Assembly (NCBI GenBank): GCA_022827945.1
Contig: JAJEIT010000013.1
Coordinates: 1-64,000 of the forward strand
Length of the DNA: 64,000 bases
Reading direction: 5' to 3'
DNA from: Dehalococcoidia bacterium
Lineage (GTDB): Bacteria > Chloroflexota > Dehalococcoidia > Tepidiformales > Tepidiformaceae
The notes beneath the pieces were generated by a model. The model was given only the letters and a program-made list of their open reading frames with translations, made no database searches and had not been told where the DNA came from. Shown in pieces: positions 8,118 through 16,963 of this stretch; position 1 is the first letter of the stretch, and each line of letters opens with the position of its first letter. The position numbers were made by a program, and so were the translations under genes.

Positions 8118-9364
8118 ACCGCTCCGTTCATGGCGCGGAGAATCACCGCGGCGTTGTGGCCGCCGAGTCCCACCGAGGTGCTCAGCGCCGTGCGAACGGG
8201 GCGGGATTTCGCCACGTTCGGCACGTAGTCGAGGTCACACTCGGGGTCCGGCGTGGTGTAGTTGATCGTCGGGGGTACTTTCTGGTCGCGGATGGCGAGG
8301 ACGCAGGCGATCGCCTCGATCGAACCCGCCGCCGCCATGCCATGCCCCGTCACCGGCTTGATCGAGCTCATCGAGGCTTCGTAGGCCGCCTCCCCCATGA
8401 GCTCCTTCACGACGACGGTCTCGATGCGGTCGTTCAGCTTCGTGCCGCTGCCGTGAGGATTGATGTAGTCGATTTCGCTGGCGTCGATGTCGGCTTCGCG
8501 CAGCGCGCCCACGATCGAGCGGCGCAGCCCCCGCCCCGCCTCGTCGAGCGCGATCATGTCGTAGGCGTCGTTCGAGGTTCCCGAACCGAGCACTTCGCAG
8601 TAGATGCGCGCCCCCCGCGCCCGCGCGTGCTCGTACTCCTCGAGGATGACCGCGCCCGCGCCCTCGCCCGCCGCGAAGCCGTCGCGGTTCAGGTCGAACG
8701 GCTTGACCGCCCCCTCCGGGTTCTCGTTGTCGCTCGCCAGCGCCCGCATCGAGCACCACGTCGCGTGGAACACGGGCACCAGCACCGACTCGCAGCTCCC
8801 CGCGATGACGGCTGCGGCGTCCCCGCGCTGGATCGCGTGCGCTCCCGCTCCGATGGCGGCTGCGCCCGTCGCGCAGGCGCTGACGACGGCCACGTTCGGG
8901 CCGCGCGCGCCGGTGTGAATCGAGATGTGGCCGCTGGCCGCATCGACGACGAAGTTGGCGATCAGGAAAGGCGAAACGCGCCTCGGTCCGCGCGTCTGCA
9001 GGGTCTGGTCGCCCTCCCAGATCTCCTCGTAGCCGCCTCCCCCGTTGCCGAAGATGATTCCAACGTCCTCGCAGTTGTCCTCGGTCACCTCGAGGCCGCT
9101 GTCGTCGAGCGCTTCCAGCACGGAGTTCATGGCGAAGCGCACGCCCCGGTTCATGTGACGCCGTTGCTTGGCGCCGATGCGCTCATCGAGTTCGAAGTCC
9201 TTCACCTCGGCCTGGATGCGCACCGGGAAGGGCTCCGCGTCGAAGAGGGTGATCGGTCCGACGCCGCTGCGGCCGTCCAGCACCGACGCCCACGTCTCCT
9301 CGGCCGTGTTTCCGGCTGGGGTGACTGCGCCGACGCCGGTGACGACGACGCGGGGGCGGCTCAC
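8114..9364 (-). CDS. Beta-ketoacyl-ACP synthase II (FabF-like), first copy of pair
   Basis: A 416-aa ketosynthase with its own Cys-His-His set: VVSACATGAAA, NPHGSGTKLND and TGHGMAAAGS. All catalytic residues remain, so it is not a chain-length-factor subunit, which would lack the Cys. The His motif differs from its neighbour (HGSGT against HGTGT), and the two proteins are clearly paralogues rather than a recent duplication. It overlaps fabD upstream and the second ketosynthase downstream by 4 bp each, implying translational coupling. Confidence 0.88.
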   Translation of the reverse strand: MSRPRVVVTGVGAVTPAGNTAEETWASVLDGRSGVGPITLFDAEPFPVRIQAEVKDFELDERIGAKQRRHMNRGVRFAMNSVLEALDDSGLEVTEDNCEDVGIIFGNGGGGYEEIWEGDQTLQTRGPRRVSPFLIANFVVDAASGHISIHTGARGPNVAVVSACATGAAAIGAGAHAIQRGDAAAVIAGSCESVLVPVFHATWCSMRALASDNENPEGAVKPFDLNRDGFAAGEGAGAVILEEYEHARARGARIYCEVLGSGTSNDAYDMIALDEAGRGLRRSIVGALREADIDASEIDYINPHGSGTKLNDRIETVVVKELMGEAAYEASMSSIKPVTGHGMAAAGSIEAIACVLAIRDQKVPPTINYTTPDPECDLDYVPNVAKSRPVRTALSTSVGLGGHNAAVILRAMNGAV

Positions 9365-10353
9365 TGCGTAGCGCTCTCGACGGCGGCAAAACGCTCGCTG
9401 AGCAGGCCCGTGCGGTCGTCGCTCAGGCTGACCACGTTCGTCTTCGGGTCGATGCGACGCACCAGCTTCGTGAGCACGTTGCCCGGCCCGACCTCGACGA
9501 ACAGGTCCGCGCCCAGCTCTTGCATGCGTTCGACGCCGCGCTGCCAGTGGACCACCGAGGTCAGCTGGTCCCGCAGCTCCGCGTGAACCTCGCCCGGGGA
9601 GCGGAGCACGTCGGCGTTGATGTTGCCTACCACGGGGGCGTCCGGCTCCCGCGGAGGGAAGCGCTCAAGCCAGCCGCTCATGGTGTCGCTCGCGCGCTGC
9701 ATCAGCGGCGAGTGGGAAGCGATGGTGATGGGCAGCCGCACGACCTTGCGCGCGCCCGCCGCCTGGGCGGCGTCCATGGCCCGCTTCAGCGGCCCCACGG
9801 CGCCGGAGATCACGTTCTGCCCCTCGCAGTTGAGCGTCGCGATGCCGACGTAGCCGTCGCTGCCGGTCGCTTCGTCGCAGATGGCGAGCACCGACTCCTC
9901 GGAAAGGCCGAGGATGGAGGCCATCCCGCCCGGGTTCTCCTGGCCCGCCTCATCCATGGCGCGGCCGCGCTCGCGGACAAGCAGCAGGCCTTCCTCGAAT
10001 TCGAGCGAACCGGCCGCCACCGCGGCCGTGAACTCGCCCATCGAGTGCCCGGCCAGCACGTGCGGCTGCAGTCTCCGGTCGATCGCCGCCCAGCGCTCCT
10101 TGAGCGCCTCGAGCCAGGCCATCGAGATGACGAACGTCGCCGGCTGCTGGTTGATCGTCCGTTCGAGCTCTTCCTCGGGCCCCTCGAAGCAGAGGCTGGA
10201 GAGCTTCGTCTCGAGCACTTCGTCCGCGCGCCGGAAGACCTCGCGGGCCGCCCGCGACGCGTGGTACAGGCGCTCGCCCATGCCGACGCTATGTGAGCCT
10301 TGACCCGGGAAGATGAGGGCGATTCGGCGCCAGGGACCGACGTCTCGCTGCAT
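9361..10353 (-). CDS. fabD: Malonyl-CoA:ACP transacylase
   Basis: About 330 aa from the ATG at 10353, preferred over an upstream GTG (10371) because GAGGA lies 4-5 nt before it. The acyltransferase motifs are FPGQGSHSVGMG, the nucleophile GHSMGEF and the catalytic His in IASHSPLMQ. The enzyme loads malonyl groups onto acyl carrier protein for fatty-acid elongation. It is the first gene of an operon with two ketosynthases overlapping by 4 bp. No ACP, ketoreductase or FabH gene lies in the window. Confidence 0.92.
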   Translation of the reverse strand: MQRDVGPWRRIALIFPGQGSHSVGMGERLYHASRAAREVFRRADEVLETKLSSLCFEGPEEELERTINQQPATFVISMAWLEALKERWAAIDRRLQPHVLAGHSMGEFTAAVAAGSLEFEEGLLLVRERGRAMDEAGQENPGGMASILGLSEESVLAICDEATGSDGYVGIATLNCEGQNVISGAVGPLKRAMDAAQAAGARKVVRLPITIASHSPLMQRASDTMSGWLERFPPREPDAPVVGNINADVLRSPGEVHAELRDQLTSVVHWQRGVERMQELGADLFVEVGPGNVLTKLVRRIDPKTNVVSLSDDRTGLLSERFAAVESATQ

Positions 10354-10438
10354 GAATCCTCGCCTGTGCACACTTGCGACACACAGGCAGGCCCGAGGAT
10401 AGCAGAGCCCACGTCAACACAATAGGGAACGGAAAGGT

Positions 10439-12919
10439 TTAGAGAAGGCTTACCGGATCGATATCGACGCTCCAGCGCCGCCCCAGCGTGACCTGTTCGA
10501 GGAGCGCGCGCGGGTCGCGGCCCCGCAGCAGGATGTGCCAGCGGTACTCACCCCGCAGACGCCGCACGTAGGCGGGCGTCGGGCCGAGCACGTCCGGGTC
10601 GGGCCAGCCGGCCGCGTCCCGACGCGTCCGCAGCTCCCCCGCGACTTGCGACGCGTGCTCCAGTCCTCGCTCCTGGTTCGCGTGCCGGTACGTGAGCCGC
10701 GCCAGCCGCGCGAAGGGCGGGTAGCTGGCGCGACGCCGGTGCTGGGTCTCGTGGGCGAAGAAGCCGCGATAGTCGTGCTCGGCGGCGGCGCGGATGGGCG
10801 GGACGTCCGGCTCGTACGTCTGGATGTAGACCTCCCCCCGCCGCTCCCGCCGCCCCGCTCGCCCTGCCACCTGGCTCAGCAGCTGGAACGTGCGCTCGTG
10901 CGCGACGTAGTCCGGGAGGCTCAGCCCCACGTCCGCGTCCACCACCCCCACGGCCGTCATGGCGGGCAGGTCGAGCCCTTTCGCCAGCATCTGCGTCCCC
11001 ACGAGGATGTCGACCTCGCGCGCCTCCAGCGACTGCAGGATCTGTTCGTGGCTCCCCTTGCGGCTGGCGGCGTCGCTGTCCCAGCGCGCGACGCGAGCGC
11101 CGGGGAAGGCGCGCTTCGCTTCCTCCTCGATCCGCTGCGTCCCCACGCCGAAGGGCCGGTAGCGCGCGCTGCCGCATTCGGGGCAGGTCGTCTCCTGGGT
11201 GCGGCTGCGCCCGCAGTGGTGGCAGAAGACGCGCGGATGCAGCAGGTCGCGCGTGTCGAGACCCATCGCGAGCGCGCATGTGGGGCATGTCGGAAGGTGT
11301 CCGCATGCGCGACATAACAGGAATCGCGCCGCGCCCCGCCGGTTCACGAACAGGATCGCCTGTTCCTGCTCCTCCAGCGCCCGCCGTAGCGCGTTCCGGA
11401 GCGGCACGCTGAAGACCCCCCGGTTCCCCGCCTTCAGCTCCTCCCGCATGTCGACGACGGTGATGTCGGGCAGCGGAACCACCTGGGTGTCGCCTCCGTT
11501 GAGCGCCATGACCCGCGACGGCAGGTCCAGCCGCGTCAGCGCGCCGACCTCGGCCCGGTGGTAGGTGGTCACGTCCGGGGTGGCGCTCCCCAGCACGAGC
11601 GTCGCGCCCGTCAGCCGGCACAGCTCGGCGGCGGCGTCCCGCGCGTGGTAGCGGGGCGTGGGGTCGACCTGCTTGTAGGTCCACTCGTGCTCCTCGTCCA
11701 GCACGACCAGCCCGAGGTCCTGCACCGGCGCGAACACCGCGCTCCGCGACCCCACGACCAGCCGCGCCTGTCCCCCCTGGATGCGGTACCACTGGTCGTA
11801 CAGCTCGCCCGTGCTGAGGCTTGAGTGCAGCACCGCGATCTCCGCCGGGAACTGCTCGCCGTAGCGCTGGATCGCCTGCGGCGTCAGCGAGATCTCGGGG
11901 ACGAGCACGATCGCGCCTTTCCCCGCCTCCAGCGCCCGCCGCGCCAGCTCCAGGTAGACCTCCGTCTTCCCCGACCCGGTCACGCCGTGCAGCAGGTACT
12001 CGCCGGGCGCCGCCGAGATGGCCTCGACCACCGCCGCCTGCTCCTCCGTCAGGGTCGCGGGCGGAAGCGGCTCCGGCCGCCGCTCCGCGATCGGATCACG
12101 CTCGACGCGCGCCTCGTACTCCCGCAGCCACCCCTCCTCCGCCAGTTCGTCGAGGTGGCGACGCTGCGCCCCCAGCTCCCGGATCTCGGTGAGCGTCGTG
12201 TCGCGCGCCTCTGCGAGCCGCTCAAGGATGCGCGCCGCCACCGAACGGGGCGTTCGCTCGGCCAGCTCCCGCGCGTGCCGCCGCGCGAACTCCGGCTCCG
12301 CCGAGAGCGCCACGCGGCGCTCCATGCGCGGCCGCCCCGCCGGACGCGCCAGCCCCTGTGCGACCGTCAGGTGGCCGCTGTCCTGGAGGCGCCGGAGCAG
12401 GTCCATCGGCACCTGTCCCAGCGTTTCCCGCAGCGTATCGAGGGCGGTCTGGCCGTTCTCGGCGAGGTACTGCAGCAGACGCTGGTCGGCGGGGTCGCTG
12501 GGGAGGAGCAGGGGCACATCGACCGGCGACACGACCGTCACTGACCGCTGCCCGTACCCCGACGGCAGGCACGTTGTGACGCACTCCCATAGCGGCGCCA
12601 GGTAATGGTCGCTGAGCCAGCGCGCGAGTTCGCGGTGGGGCCCGTCGAGCACTGGCTCCGGGTCCGCGACCGCCTCGACAGGACGAGCCGCCTGTTCCGG
12701 AGGGGTGTCCGTCTCCCCCAGCACGATGCCCTGCAGCAGGCGGCTCCCGAACGGCACGAACACCGCCTGCCCCAGCCGCACCTCCATCCCCTCCGGCCGC
12801 GCATAGGTGAAGGGATGGCGCGCCGGCTGGCCGCTGTTCACCGCCACCTCGACGAAGGCGCGCTCGACCAGCGGGAACGGCTCTGATGCGGCGGTACTCG
12901 GCTCGCTCGACACGGCCAC
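10439..12919 (-). CDS. priA: Primosomal protein N' (PriA helicase)
   Basis: An 826-aa superfamily-2 helicase that reloads the replisome at stalled forks. The helicase core has Walker A GVTGSGKTEVYLEL and the DEEH box VVLDEEHEWTYKQ. Two zinc sites carry eight cysteines (CRAC, CPTC, CHHC, CPEC) in the middle of the protein. The C-terminal region has the family segment RRASYPPFARL. GTG 12919 is the first start; a TACGCT hexamer at 12923-12928 lies so close that the third codon, GTG 12913, may be the real start of a near-leaderless mRNA. An inverted-repeat element begins 23 bp upstream. Confidence 0.95.
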   Translation of the reverse strand: MAVSSEPSTAASEPFPLVERAFVEVAVNSGQPARHPFTYARPEGMEVRLGQAVFVPFGSRLLQGIVLGETDTPPEQAARPVEAVADPEPVLDGPHRELARWLSDHYLAPLWECVTTCLPSGYGQRSVTVVSPVDVPLLLPSDPADQRLLQYLAENGQTALDTLRETLGQVPMDLLRRLQDSGHLTVAQGLARPAGRPRMERRVALSAEPEFARRHARELAERTPRSVAARILERLAEARDTTLTEIRELGAQRRHLDELAEEGWLREYEARVERDPIAERRPEPLPPATLTEEQAAVVEAISAAPGEYLLHGVTGSGKTEVYLELARRALEAGKGAIVLVPEISLTPQAIQRYGEQFPAEIAVLHSSLSTGELYDQWYRIQGGQARLVVGSRSAVFAPVQDLGLVVLDEEHEWTYKQVDPTPRYHARDAAAELCRLTGATLVLGSATPDVTTYHRAEVGALTRLDLPSRVMALNGGDTQVVPLPDITVVDMREELKAGNRGVFSVPLRNALRRALEEQEQAILFVNRRGAARFLLCRACGHLPTCPTCALAMGLDTRDLLHPRVFCHHCGRSRTQETTCPECGSARYRPFGVGTQRIEEEAKRAFPGARVARWDSDAASRKGSHEQILQSLEAREVDILVGTQMLAKGLDLPAMTAVGVVDADVGLSLPDYVAHERTFQLLSQVAGRAGRRERRGEVYIQTYEPDVPPIRAAAEHDYRGFFAHETQHRRRASYPPFARLARLTYRHANQERGLEHASQVAGELRTRRDAAGWPDPDVLGPTPAYVRRLRGEYRWHILLRGRDPRALLEQVTLGRRWSVDIDPVSLL

Positions 12920-12941
12920 GGTAGCGTAGCGGCTCAGCGCG

Positions 12942-12969
12942 CTCCTAGGGCCTGTTTACATATTCGGAA
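12942..12969 (+). repeat. Left inverted repeat of the 674-bp element
   Basis: It begins CTCCTAGGGCCTGTTTACAT and continues to TTCGGAA. It pairs with 13588-13615, with mismatches only at positions 13, 14, 19 and 20 of the repeat. Confidence 0.7.
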
Positions 12970-13018
12970 CACCCGTACGGCGCGGCGTTTGTGCGACACT
13001 GCGGTGATCAGCTGCATC

Positions 13019-13144
13019 ATGGAACAGATCGCCGTCCTGAGAATCTTCGACCGGAGTGACCTCTTCGCCCATCAGGTCGAGGAATACCTCTACAGCACCT
13101 ACAATCGCGAACTCATCGAGAGTGTTCTGGACCCGGACTGCTGA
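13019..13144 (+). CDS. Small hypothetical ORF (41 aa) inside the inverted-repeat element
   Basis: ATG 13019 to TGA 13142-13144 encodes an acidic 41-residue peptide beginning MEQIAVLRIFDRSDLF and containing YLYSTYNRELIES. One base separates its stop from the ATG of the next ORF, which suggests translational coupling. No family is recognised and no good Shine-Dalgarno site is visible. It may be a remnant of a longer gene. Confidence 0.35.
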   Translation: MEQIAVLRIFDRSDLFAHQVEEYLYSTYNRELIESVLDPDC

Positions 13145-13145
13145 G

Positions 13146-13601
13146 ATGCGCCTGGGTGATGTGACAGTCCCCCTCTCGGGCCCGCTACTCTTCTCCGTCG
13201 CCGTACTGGTGTTCGCCATCGTGGTGTCGGCCCTGAACTGCGGCCTGGACGACAAGGAACAGCCCGGCGATGGCCCGGACGTTGTGTGGGAGTGGCATCG
13301 GAAGCAGGGCGTGATTCGCATGACGGCGCCGGCGAACGTGCATGTGATGTTCGGGGTGAACCAGCGGGGGGAGCGCCTCGAGGGCTTCTGGGCCGTTGAT
13401 GCGGAGCCGTACGAGATCCAGTACGTCGGTCACCTCAAGTGCTCGCTGGCGACCTGGGGTGGGCCCTGTGAGGAGCCACCAGCGATTGTTGCTGTCGGCG
13501 AATGGGAGGGGAGTCAGGCCATGCTCGAAGCTATCGCGGCCTCGTACGAGTGGGAGGGGCTCGTGACACCCACGCCCACTGCCACCCTTCCGAATCGGTA
13601 A
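13146..13601 (+). CDS. Hypothetical membrane or secreted protein (151 aa) inside the inverted-repeat element
   Basis: From ATG 13146 the protein has an N-terminal hydrophobic segment (LLFSVAVLVFAIVVSALNC) and then a polar domain with two further cysteines (LKCSLATWGGPCEEPP) and a Thr/Pro-rich tail. The Cys after the hydrophobic stretch is not in a standard lipobox because Asn is at -1. It is therefore either a single-pass membrane protein or a lipoprotein. No family recognised. The stop codon lies inside the right inverted repeat, so the ORF may be cargo of the element. Confidence 0.5.
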   Translation: MRLGDVTVPLSGPLLFSVAVLVFAIVVSALNCGLDDKEQPGDGPDVVWEWHRKQGVIRMTAPANVHVMFGVNQRGERLEGFWAVDAEPYEIQYVGHLKCSLATWGGPCEEPPAIVAVGEWEGSQAMLEAIAASYEWEGLVTPTPTATLPNR

Positions 13602-13615
13602 GGAGGCCCTAGGAG
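13588..13615 (-). repeat. Right inverted repeat of the 674-bp element
   Basis: The reverse complement reads CTCCTAGGGCCTCCTTACCG and then ATTCGGAA, matching the left repeat at 24 of 28 positions. It contains the stop of the inner ORF and the stop of the convergent DUF3574 gene. Confidence 0.7.
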
Positions 13616-14037
13616 AACGAGACGCACGCGCTGCCGATTACCCGCAGCACGCTTTCCTGGTCGAAGCGGCGCTCGTACTCCTCCGAGATCTCGTCGATGG
13701 CGCGCCTCCCGTCCTCGCCGGGCGGGGCGTAGATGATGAGCAGCTTGCTCCCCTCCCGCAGGACCTCGCCGCTCGAATCGCGCCACTGCCCGTTCCCCGA
13801 GAGCACCGTCAGCCCGTCCGGGAACCTCGGCGTGACCGTGTCCGCTAGGAACTCGCGCCACTGCTCCTCGGAGATAGTCCCGCCATCGCTCCGGCTCAGC
13901 CCGAAGAAGAGCTGGTATTCGGTCCACCGGTTCGTACCTTCCGGACACGCCTTCCTATCCTCGCCCCACTCGTCGCAGGCTGTCAGAGCGGCGACGGCCA
14001 GCCCGAGCAACACCAGGGCGATGGCACGGGTGGTCAC
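13609..14037 (-). CDS. DUF3574 lipoprotein
   Basis: A 142-aa protein with a signal peptide ending in the lipobox LTAC, so it is probably anchored outside the membrane. The rest matches DUF3574 by pattern: WTEYQLFFGLSR, WREFLADTVTPRFPDGLTV and GNGQWRDSSGE. The biochemical role of this family is unknown. It is 4 bp downstream of the SDR gene on the same strand and probably cotranscribed with it. Its TAG stop lies in the right end of the inverted-repeat element, which suggests the element inserted at the very end of this gene. Confidence 0.75.
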   Translation of the reverse strand: MTTRAIALVLLGLAVAALTACDEWGEDRKACPEGTNRWTEYQLFFGLSRSDGGTISEEQWREFLADTVTPRFPDGLTVLSGNGQWRDSSGEVLREGSKLLIIYAPPGEDGRRAIDEISEEYERRFDQESVLRVIGSACVSFS

Positions 14038-14041
14038 GCCC

Positions 14042-14791
14042 CTAGCCGCGCCCCACGAACGGCATCCTCGTCGCCATCACCGTCAGCGTGAGCACGTTCG
14101 CATCGAGGGGCAGGCTCGCCATGTAGAGCACTGCCTTCGCCACGTTCTCGACGTCCATCGTCGGCTCCGGGCGAACGCTCCCGTCGGGCTGCGGCATGCC
14201 CCGCTCCATCTTCGCCGTCATCGGCGAGGTCGCGTTCCCGATGTCAATCTGCCCGCAGGCGATGTCGTACTGGCGCCCGTCGAGCGCCGTCGACTTCGTC
14301 AGGCCCGTGATCGCGTGCTTCGTCGACGTATACGGCGCCGAGTTCGGGCGCGGTGTCGTCGCCGAGATTGAACCGTTGTTGATGATGCGCCCGCCCTGCG
14401 GGTCCTGCGCCTTCATCACCCGGAACGCCTCCTGCGTGCAGAGGAACGCGCCCGTCAGGTTTGTCTCGACCACCGCCTGCCACTGCTCGAAGGTCAACTC
14501 CTCGAGTGGTCGCGGCGGCGCCCCGATCCCGGCGTTGTTGAACAGCACATCGAGCCGGCCGAAGCGCTCGACCGTCCAGTCGAACAGCTCGCGTATCGAG
14601 GCGGGCTCGCGCACGTCGGTGGTTATCGCGATCGCGCGGTCGCCGTCGGCGCCCGCCTCGGCGATGGTCGCCCGCAGCGTCTGCGCCCGCCGTCCCGCCA
14701 GCGCGACCGAGTACCCCTCGCGCAGGAACGCGAGCGACACGGCCCTGCCGATCCCGGAACCTGCCCCTGTGACAATCGCTACCGGACTCAT
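14042..14791 (-). CDS. Short-chain dehydrogenase/reductase
   Basis: A 249-aa classical SDR: cofactor loop [14 protein letters not shown], and the catalytic Ser (NNGSISATT) with YxxxK (PYTSTKHAI). The Arg pair in ALAGRR after beta-2 favours NADP(H). Substrate unknown. There is no ribosome site before the ATG; TAGGGT 7 nt upstream suggests a leaderless mRNA. It is divergent from the thiolase gene and followed by the DUF3574 lipoprotein gene. Confidence 0.88.
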   Translation of the reverse strand: MSPVAIVTGAGSGIGRAVSLAFLREGYSVALAGRRAQTLRATIAEAGADGDRAIAITTDVREPASIRELFDWTVERFGRLDVLFNNAGIGAPPRPLEELTFEQWQAVVETNLTGAFLCTQEAFRVMKAQDPQGGRIINNGSISATTPRPNSAPYTSTKHAITGLTKSTALDGRQYDIACGQIDIGNATSPMTAKMERGMPQPDGSVRPEPTMDVENVAKAVLYMASLPLDANVLTLTVMATRMPFVGRG

Positions 14792-14798
14792 CGCGCGA

Positions 14799-14804
14799 AC
14801 CCTA
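14799..14804 (-). promoter_or_regulatory. -10 element for leaderless SDR mRNA (TAGGGT)
   Basis: TAGGGT on the minus strand is separated from the ATG (14791) by 7 nt, placing the transcription start at or beside the start codon. Confidence 0.5.
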
Positions 14805-14880
14805 CCGCCCGGCCACCCGCTTCGCCATCGCTCGCAGCCCGCTCTGGCGTACAGTCTTGGGAGCGAAGAGGAGACATGCC

Positions 14881-16059
14881 ATGAAGTCGGTGATCGTTGG
14901 TCTGGCGCGAACCCCCATCGGACGCTTTGGCGGGGGCCTGAAGCCCCTGCCCGCGACCGGGCTCGGCTCGGCCGCCATCGGCGGCGCCCTCGAGAGCGCC
15001 GCCGTGCCCCCCGACGCCGTCGACGAGGTCATCTTCGGGCATGTGGTGCAGGCCGGCGCGGGACAGATCACCGCTCGCCAAGCGGCCACAGGCGCCGGCA
15101 TCCCCATGACCGTCCCCGCGACGACCATCAACAAGGTCTGCCTCTCCGGTCTCACCGCCATCGCCATGGCCGACCGCTCCATCCGCCTGGACGAATCCGA
15201 CGTCATCGTGGCCGGCGGCATGGAGTCGATGAGCAATGCCCCGTATCTCCTCCCCGATGCCCGCTGGGGCGGCCGCCTCGGCCACGGTCCCCTCGTCGAT
15301 GCGATGCAGCACGATGGCCTCTTCTGCGCCTTCGACGAGTGCTCGATGGGCGAGTCGGCCGACCTCAAGAACGAGGCCCTCGGTATCTTCCGCGAGGAAC
15401 AGGACGAGTGGTCGGCTGCCAGTCACCAGCGCGCTGCCGCAGCTCGTGACAGCGGCCACTTCGCCCGCGAGATCGTGCCCGTCGACGTGCCCGCCCGCCG
15501 CGGCCAGACCGTGCAGGTCGAGCACGATGAGGGCATCCGCGACCAGGTGACGGTGCAGTCCCTCGCCGGACTCCGTCCCGTCTTCACGCCCGAGGGCACG
15601 ACGACCGTCGGGAACGCCTCGCAGATTAGCGACGGCGGTGCCGCCGTCGTCGTCGTCAGCGAGCGCGCTGCCGCCGAGCTCGGCGCGGAACCGATCGCCG
15701 AGGTCGTCTCCTACGGCCAGGTCGCCGGCCCCGACGCGACCCTGCACGAGCGCCCCGCGGAAGCCATCAAGGCTGCCCTCGACCGCGCCGGCCTCTCCGC
15801 CTCCGACCTCGATGTCGTCGAGATCAACGAGGCCTTCGCCTCCGTTGCGCTCTGGTCCGCGCGCATGCTCGACCTCGACCCCGCCAGCGTGAACCCGAAC
15901 GGCGGGGCAGTCGCGCTTGGCCACCCCCTCGGCGCGACCGGCGCCCGCCTCATGGTCACCCTCCTGAACGAACTGCGGCGCCGCGGCGGCGGGCTCGGGG
16001 CTGCCTCGCTCTGTGGCGGCGGCGGCCAGGGCGACGCCGTCATCGTGCGCGTCGACTAG
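14881..16059 (+). CDS. Acetyl-CoA acetyltransferase (thiolase)
   Basis: A 392-aa thiolase that condenses or cleaves acyl-CoA. The nucleophile Cys is in [11 protein letters not shown]; the C-terminal signature [20 protein letters not shown] supplies the active-site His and [11 protein letters not shown] the second Cys. ATG 14881 is preferred because GAGGAG precedes it; an upstream in-frame start at 14857 has none. It stands alone between SDR and heme genes. The size and motifs fit a biosynthetic acetyl-CoA C-acetyltransferase, but degradative thiolases look similar. Confidence 0.9.
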   Translation: MKSVIVGLARTPIGRFGGGLKPLPATGLGSAAIGGALESAAVPPDAVDEVIFGHVVQAGAGQITARQAATGAGIPMTVPATTINKVCLSGLTAIAMADRSIRLDESDVIVAGGMESMSNAPYLLPDARWGGRLGHGPLVDAMQHDGLFCAFDECSMGESADLKNEALGIFREEQDEWSAASHQRAAAARDSGHFAREIVPVDVPARRGQTVQVEHDEGIRDQVTVQSLAGLRPVFTPEGTTTVGNASQISDGGAAVVVVSERAAAELGAEPIAEVVSYGQVAGPDATLHERPAEAIKAALDRAGLSASDLDVVEINEAFASVALWSARMLDLDPASVNPNGGAVALGHPLGATGARLMVTLLNELRRRGGGLGAASLCGGGGQGDAVIVRVD

Positions 16060-16063
16060 ACGG

Positions 16064-16963
16064 TCACGACCCGCGCTGTTCGGCGATCTCCAGCAGTTCC
16101 CGTGCGAGCGCTTGCCCCAGCCCCGGTCCGGCCTCGACAGGTCCGCCCACCTTTGACCGCACGATGACCCCCTCGGGCGCGACCAGCCCGTGCAGCTTCA
16201 GCGTCGTGCCAAAGCTCTCCGCATAGGCGGCGGCGGGATAGCTGCACCCAGCCTCCAGCGCCGCCAGGAACGATCGTTCCGCCGCCACGAGCCGCCGCAG
16301 CTCGCGGTCGTCGATGGCTGCCAGCAGGCGCATCGTCTCCGCATCTTCCCGGCGGCACTCGACCGCGAGCGCGCCCTGCGCGGGCGCGGGCAGCATCTCC
16401 TCGAACCCGAACACGTCGCTCGCGCGCTTCGCCAGGCCCAGCCGCTCCAGCCCCGCGATCGCGAAGAGCGCTGCGTCGTACTCCCCCGCGTCCACCTTCT
16501 CCAGCCGCGTCTCGACGTTCCCGCGAATCGGTCGCAGTTCGACGTCGGGCCGTACGGCGAGCGTCTGCGCCGCCCGCCGCGGACTGCTTGTGCCGACGAC
16601 TGCCCCCGCGGGCAGCTCCGCCAGCGTTGCGCCGTCACGGGAGACGAGCGCGTCGCGCGGGTCTGCGCGCTCCGGCACGGCCGCGATGATGAGCCCGTCG
16701 GGCCGCGCCGTCGGCAGGTCCTTGTAGCTGTGGACCGCCACGTCGACCTCCCCCGCCAGCAGCGCGTCCTGGATCGCGGACGTGAACCACCCCGCGCCCT
16801 CCCCCGACGTGAGCGGACTCGTCCGGTCGCGGTCGCCGGCCGTGGTGATCTCGACGACCTCAAGCGCGATGTCGGGCCACGCGGCTCGCAGGCGCGTGGC
16901 GACAAGGTCGGTCTGGTGGAGCGCGAGCCGGCTCGCGCGCGTCCCCAGCCGGAGCGCCGTCAT
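16064..16963 (-). CDS. hemC: Hydroxymethylbilane synthase (porphobilinogen deaminase)
   Basis: 299 aa from the ATG at 16963. It polymerises four porphobilinogen units to hydroxymethylbilane in tetrapyrrole synthesis. Conserved segments: LGTRASRLAL, VHSYKDLPT, GTSSPRRAAQ, PIRGNVETRL and the dipyrromethane-binding Cys in LEAGCSYPAAAY. Its start overlaps the hemL stop by 4 bp (ATGA). The cofactor Cys motif is SYP where many enzymes have QVP, a conservative change. Confidence 0.94.
   Translation of the reverse strand: MTALRLGTRASRLALHQTDLVATRLRAAWPDIALEVVEITTAGDRDRTSPLTSGEGAGWFTSAIQDALLAGEVDVAVHSYKDLPTARPDGLIIAAVPERADPRDALVSRDGATLAELPAGAVVGTSSPRRAAQTLAVRPDVELRPIRGNVETRLEKVDAGEYDAALFAIAGLERLGLAKRASDVFGFEEMLPAPAQGALAVECRREDAETMRLLAAIDDRELRRLVAAERSFLAALEAGCSYPAAAYAESFGTTLKLHGLVAPEGVIVRSKVGGPVEAGPGLGQALARELLEIAEQRGS

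Larger units (their letters stand above)
12942..13615. mobile_element. MITE-like inverted-repeat element, 674 bp, no transposase
   Basis: The segment between priA and the DUF3574 gene is bounded by 28-bp inverted repeats that match at 24 positions (12942-12969 against 13588-13615). The outer 12 bp, CTCCTAGGGCCT, is perfect. If the element proper begins at GGGCCT, both ends are flanked by TA, and removing it restores the palindrome CTCCTAGGAG. That fits insertion at TA with a TA duplication, as in IS630/Tc1-mariner elements. It holds two small ORFs but nothing resembling a transposase. The mobile nature is inferred from the ends alone; no second copy is visible in the window. Confidence 0.55.

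Noticed and set aside
10381-10440. TTGACG with TATCCT upstream of fabD as a promoter
   Set aside because: The hexamers are only 10 bp apart, too close for a normal sigma-70 spacer; TATCCT alone remains possible.
12942-13615. A full insertion sequence at this site
   Set aside because: No ORF with transposase features lies between the repeats; it is recorded as a MITE-like element instead.
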